The notes beneath the pieces were generated by a model. That model was not told the DNA's origin. It saw only the letters and a list, made by a program, of their open reading frames with translations, and ran no database searches. Of a DNA stretch of 17,378 nucleotides, positions 14,874 through 17,378 are shown piece by piece (position 1 is the stretch's first letter; every line of letters starts with the position of its first letter). Source of the stretch: CAVSWN01 sp046728115 (GTDB lineage: Bacteria; Acidobacteriota; Vicinamibacteria; Vicinamibacterales; CAVVIG01); NCBI GenBank assembly GCA_046728115.1, contig JBKPDW010000262.1:1-17378 (forward strand). The letters run 5' to 3'. The position numbers were made by a program, and so were the translations under genes.

Positions 14874-15325
14874 TGCCGTATCTTCTCGATCAGCGCGCTC
14901 GTCGAACGCCCCGGCTCGAGGGGGATGCGAACCACACGGCCGCCCCGCCTTTCAACGAGATCCCGACCCACGATGGCATCCTCGGCCCAGTCGGCGCCTT
15001 TGACGAGGACGTCCGGCAGAATCGCCGCAATCAGCTCGTACGGCGTGGCTTCGTCGAAGAGCACGACACCGTCGACACAGGCGAGAGCCGTCAGCACTTC
15101 AGCGCGTTCGTCCTGAGGCATCAGAGGACGTCCCGGTCCCTTGACGGTCTTCACCGATCGGTCTGAATTGACTCCCACGATCAGCGCCGACCCAAAACTC
15201 CGCGCCTGTTGAAGATAGCGAACGTGTCCGACGTGCAGCAGGTCGAAGACGCCATTGGTGAACACCACGGTCTGGTCCTTCGCGCGCAGATGCTGAACGA
15301 AAGAAACCGCCTCCGAGCGTGTCAC
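14870..15325 (-). CDS. Nucleotidyltransferase, HldE C-terminal (RfaE2) type
   Basis: A 151-residue stand-alone cytidylyltransferase-fold enzyme. The motif TNGVFDLLHVGHVRYLQ (23-39) includes the H31-V-G-H34 nucleotide-binding box. It continues with IVGVNSDRSVKTVKGPGRPL (49-68), ERAEVLTALACVDGVVLFDE (73-92), LVKGADW (107-113) and GRSTSALIEKI (139-149). All match the adenylyltransferase half of HldE, which makes ADP-glycero-manno-heptose from heptose 1-phosphate. The matching kinase half is absent, so here it may be a split HldE or may activate another sugar or polyol phosphate for the neighbouring glycan cluster. The start is GTG, overlapping the Wzt stop as GTGA; the stop overlaps the NeuB start by 4 bp. 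A TagD-like glycerol-phosphate role is a weaker alternative. Confidence 0.88.
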   Translation of the reverse strand: MTRSEAVSFVQHLRAKDQTVVFTNGVFDLLHVGHVRYLQQARSFGSALIVGVNSDRSVKTVKGPGRPLMPQDERAEVLTALACVDGVVLFDEATPYELIAAILPDVLVKGADWAEDAIVGRDLVERRGGRVVRIPLEPGRSTSALIEKIRQ

Positions 15326-16662
15326 ATCTTGCCTTCAAAACGCACGTTTTCGGAAAAACGCCAGGAATGCCGAGGCCGGTAGATCCCGACATCGTGCGCG
15401 CGCGATTTGACGCGGAAGGTATAGAGCAGACGGTGATAGTCGTACGGGTAGCCGTCTGTCTTGTGCACGGCCACGTCCACTTTGTACGTCCCTTCGACCA
15501 GCTCGAGGCTGTCGATCGCAAAGGTCACTTCGGCGTCCCCGGCCAGCCGCGCGGGATTCATTTCCTCGAGAAACGTGTTTGTACCGTAACAGCACACTCC
15601 GTCGGCGTTGAACAGTCCCACTCCGAAAACCACATCGTCGATGGGATGAGCGGCGTGCACCTTCAGGCGGATGGACAGCGAATCGCCGGAATGAAACACG
15701 AACGACGCCTGGCCGTCCCGATCGAGAAACGCCACGTCGACGATCTCGACCTCGCGCGACCCCCATCGTCCCTCCGTGGCTTTGAACATGTCGCTCGTTG
15801 GATCGGCTGGATGATCGTCGCGTGCCTGCCCATCGGCCTCTTCCTGCCCATCCCGGCCTTGCCTACTTGCCTCTTCGACTGCCCGCGCCGTCGTCGCGGC
15901 GAGCAGCGTCGCCTCGCTTTCCTCGACCTTCGTCAGGTACGCGTCCACGACACGCTTGGGATCGCCATGGGTCATGGCGCGGCCCCCATCGAGCCAAATC
16001 GCCTCGTCGCAGAAGCGCTCGACGAGGTTGAGCGAGTGCGTCACGAGCAGGATGGTCTTGTTGCGCCGGCGGAACTCGGCGAACTTGTCGAGACACTTGT
16101 GTGTAAAGCCCTCGTCGCCGACTGCCAGCACCTCGTCGACGAGGAGCACGTCCGGATCCACGTGGATCGCGACGGCGAAGCCCAATCGCATGTACATGCC
16201 GGACGAGTACGTCTTTACCGGCGCATCGATGAACTCGCGCAGCTCTGCGAAATCGACGATCTCGTCGAAGCGATTCTGGATCTCACGCTTCGTGAGACCG
16301 AGCATGATGCCGTTGATGAAGACGTTCTCGCGCCCGGTGATCTCGGGATGAAAGCCGGCGCCGAGCTCGATAAGGGCCGAGATTCGACCTTCGACGTGCA
16401 CGGTGCCGAGCGTCGGTTTCGTGATGCCGGCGACCAGCTTCAGCGCCGTGCTCTTGCCCGAGCCGTTCCTGCCAATGACACCGTAGGTCGATCCGCGCGG
16501 CACGCTGAAGGACACATCGGTTAGCGCTGGAAACGCTTCGTTCGGACGCAGGTTCTGCAGCAAGCTTCGCTGCAGCAGGGCGCTCTTGAGCGTCGAGAAC
16601 TGCCGCCCGCCGTAGCGGCGATAGATCTTCGAGACGTTGACGAGCTCAATGGCCGGCGTCAT
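15322..16662 (-). CDS. Polysaccharide ABC exporter ATPase with sugar-binding C-domain (Wzt-like)
   Basis: A 446-residue cytoplasmic ATPase that powers export of a lipid-linked O-antigen or capsule chain. The nucleotide-binding domain (1-245) has Walker A GRNGSGKST (64-72), the Q-loop region with ISALIELGAGFHPEITGREN (94-113), signature YSSGMYMRLGFA (152-163), Walker B VLLVDEVLAVGD (172-183) and switch H209. A low-complexity acidic/Ala linker (about 248-298) leads to a beta-sandwich C-domain (about 300-446; the 304-350 stretch starting EVEIVDVAFLD, then GTYKVDVAVHKTDGYPYDYH), like Wzt domains that recognise the chain terminus. The start overlaps the permease stop (ATGA), and the stop overlaps the next gene (GTGA). 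Confidence 0.93.
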   Translation of the reverse strand: MTPAIELVNVSKIYRRYGGRQFSTLKSALLQRSLLQNLRPNEAFPALTDVSFSVPRGSTYGVIGRNGSGKSTALKLVAGITKPTLGTVHVEGRISALIELGAGFHPEITGRENVFINGIMLGLTKREIQNRFDEIVDFAELREFIDAPVKTYSSGMYMRLGFAVAIHVDPDVLLVDEVLAVGDEGFTHKCLDKFAEFRRRNKTILLVTHSLNLVERFCDEAIWLDGGRAMTHGDPKRVVDAYLTKVEESEATLLAATTARAVEEASRQGRDGQEEADGQARDDHPADPTSDMFKATEGRWGSREVEIVDVAFLDRDGQASFVFHSGDSLSIRLKVHAAHPIDDVVFGVGLFNADGVCCYGTNTFLEEMNPARLAGDAEVTFAIDSLELVEGTYKVDVAVHKTDGYPYDYHRLLYTFRVKSRAHDVGIYRPRHSWRFSENVRFEGKM

Positions 16663-17378
16663 ACGACCTCGGCAAACGAGTCACGCAGGCGGTCGAACAG
16701 CCAGTACGCGGCCAGGAATTGGACAAGCGAGTAGGCGCCGAGCGCGAGGAGCCATTTCCAGTGACCAATCGGGCCGCTGAAGAACAGGATTTCCTGGTAT
16801 GAGACAGCCAAATGCGTGAACAGGTTCACGTTGAAAAGTGTCCTGAACCGCTGCACGTTCGGCTGGAACCAGGGGTAGATGATGGGCGTGGCGAAGAACC
16901 ACAGCGTCAGGACGTTGGCCAGGATGTCCCGGATATCCCGGAAATGCACGGCGAGCGCCGCCAGCATCAGCCCCAGGCCGGCCGTGAACACCAGCTGGAT
17001 CACGACCGCAATCGGAAACCACACCAGGTCCCACCAGTCCGGAGTGTGCCGATAGACGACCAGGAAGAGGATCAGAATCGGCAGGCCCAGGAAAAAGTGC
17101 ACCATGTTGGTCAGCACGCTCACGAGCGGCAGGACTTCGGCCGGGAAGAGCACTTTCTTGATGAGATTTCCACCGCCGATGAGCGACCCGGCGGCGTCGC
17201 TGAGCGACGTCGCGAACCAGTTCCACGGCAGGATGCCGCAGAACATGAAGAGCGCGTACGGCTGCACGCCCACCACGTTGTTCGGCATCACGGTCGTGAA
17301 CACGAACGAGTAGATCAGCAGGAGCAGGAGCGGGTTGACGAACGACCAGACGAATCCCAGGACAGAACCGCGGTACCG
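16659..17378 (-). CDS. Polysaccharide ABC exporter permease (Wzm/TagG-like), start beyond window
   Basis: The last 239 residues of an ABC-2 type permease that forms the membrane channel for the Wzt-powered glycan exporter. The frame stays open to the window end, reading RYRGSVLGFVWSFVNPLLLL before the GTG at 17303. RYRxSxLGxxWxxxxPL is the usual N-terminal signature of this family, so probably only a few tens of residues are missing. About six hydrophobic segments are visible, with the YALFMFCGILPWNWFATSLS, GSLIGGGNLIKKVLFPAEVLP and FRDIRDILANVLTLWFFATP motifs, and the ATPase-coupling region between the second and third helices. The stop overlaps the Wzt start by 4 bp. Confidence 0.93.
   Translation of the reverse strand, partial: RYRGSVLGFVWSFVNPLLLLLIYSFVFTTVMPNNVVGVQPYALFMFCGILPWNWFATSLSDAAGSLIGGGNLIKKVLFPAEVLPLVSVLTNMVHFFLGLPILILFLVVYRHTPDWWDLVWFPIAVVIQLVFTAGLGLMLAALAVHFRDIRDILANVLTLWFFATPIIYPWFQPNVQRFRTLFNVNLFTHLAVSYQEILFFSGPIGHWKWLLALGAYSLVQFLAAYWLFDRLRDSFAEVV

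Noticed and set aside
15319..16524. A 401-codon plus-strand frame opposite the Wzt gene
   Set aside because: Antisense shadow; Walker A, signature and Walker B motifs are all on the minus strand.
1..17378. CRISPR arrays, insertion sequences, tRNA or rRNA genes, defence islands
   Set aside because: No regularly spaced repeats, transposase motifs, cloverleaf-like sequences or recognised defence proteins were seen.

Overview
This GC-rich 17.4 kb stretch has the gene set of a free-living, aerobic, envelope-rich Gram-negative bacterium. Signs are secreted and lipidated proteins, a SurA-type periplasmic chaperone, a heme-copper oxidase and an ABC-dependent polysaccharide exporter. A cytochrome c/Vgb-like propeller fusion, a small YWTILID protein of a type I recall from Acidobacteriota, and the style of the Mfd C-terminus make Acidobacteriota (perhaps Vicinamibacteria) my best guess. 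That is inference; no rRNA or other taxonomic marker is present.

Layout. (1) 1-2305, plus strand, respiratory: the end of cytochrome oxidase subunit III, a hairpin repeat in the gap, subunit IV, then a NosR-like module split into a secreted FMN-binding protein and a membrane iron-sulfur protein joined by a TAGTG stop/start overlap. (2) 2421-6522, minus strand: a secreted carboxymuconolactone-decarboxylase-like protein, an aquaporin whose frame is broken and then restored by two compensating one-base shifts, an ApbE flavin transferase lipoprotein with an 18-bp perfect palindrome at its start, a 388-bp interval with no supported gene, and a secreted cytochrome c/beta-propeller fusion. (3) 6717-7545, plus strand: a single-domain receiver with Glu in place of the phospho-accepting Asp, and a 100-residue conserved hypothetical protein. 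(4) 7557-13787, minus strand, probably one operon: mfd, a surA-like gene, a NusG-paralogue (UpxY/RfaH type) antiterminator and dusB. (5) 13842-17378, minus strand: Wzm permease (cut by the window end), Wzt ATPase with a C-terminal sugar-binding domain, an HldE-C/RfaE2-type nucleotidyltransferase and a NeuB-family sialic-acid-type synthase, with each successive pair overlapping by 4 bp.

How they fit together: ApbE can covalently attach FMN to the exported FMN-binding protein, which with its membrane Fe-S partner would form an extracytoplasmic electron-transfer chain next to the terminal oxidase. The NusG paralogue lies just downstream of the polysaccharide genes and may act on a long polysaccharide operon. 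No mobile element, CRISPR array, tRNA or rRNA was seen. Nothing here is clearly a new defence or biosynthetic system. The most unusual items are the split NosR-like module, the Glu-substituted receiver, the aquaporin double frameshift, the palindrome at apbE and the CCACCACGGAGG-type hairpin.
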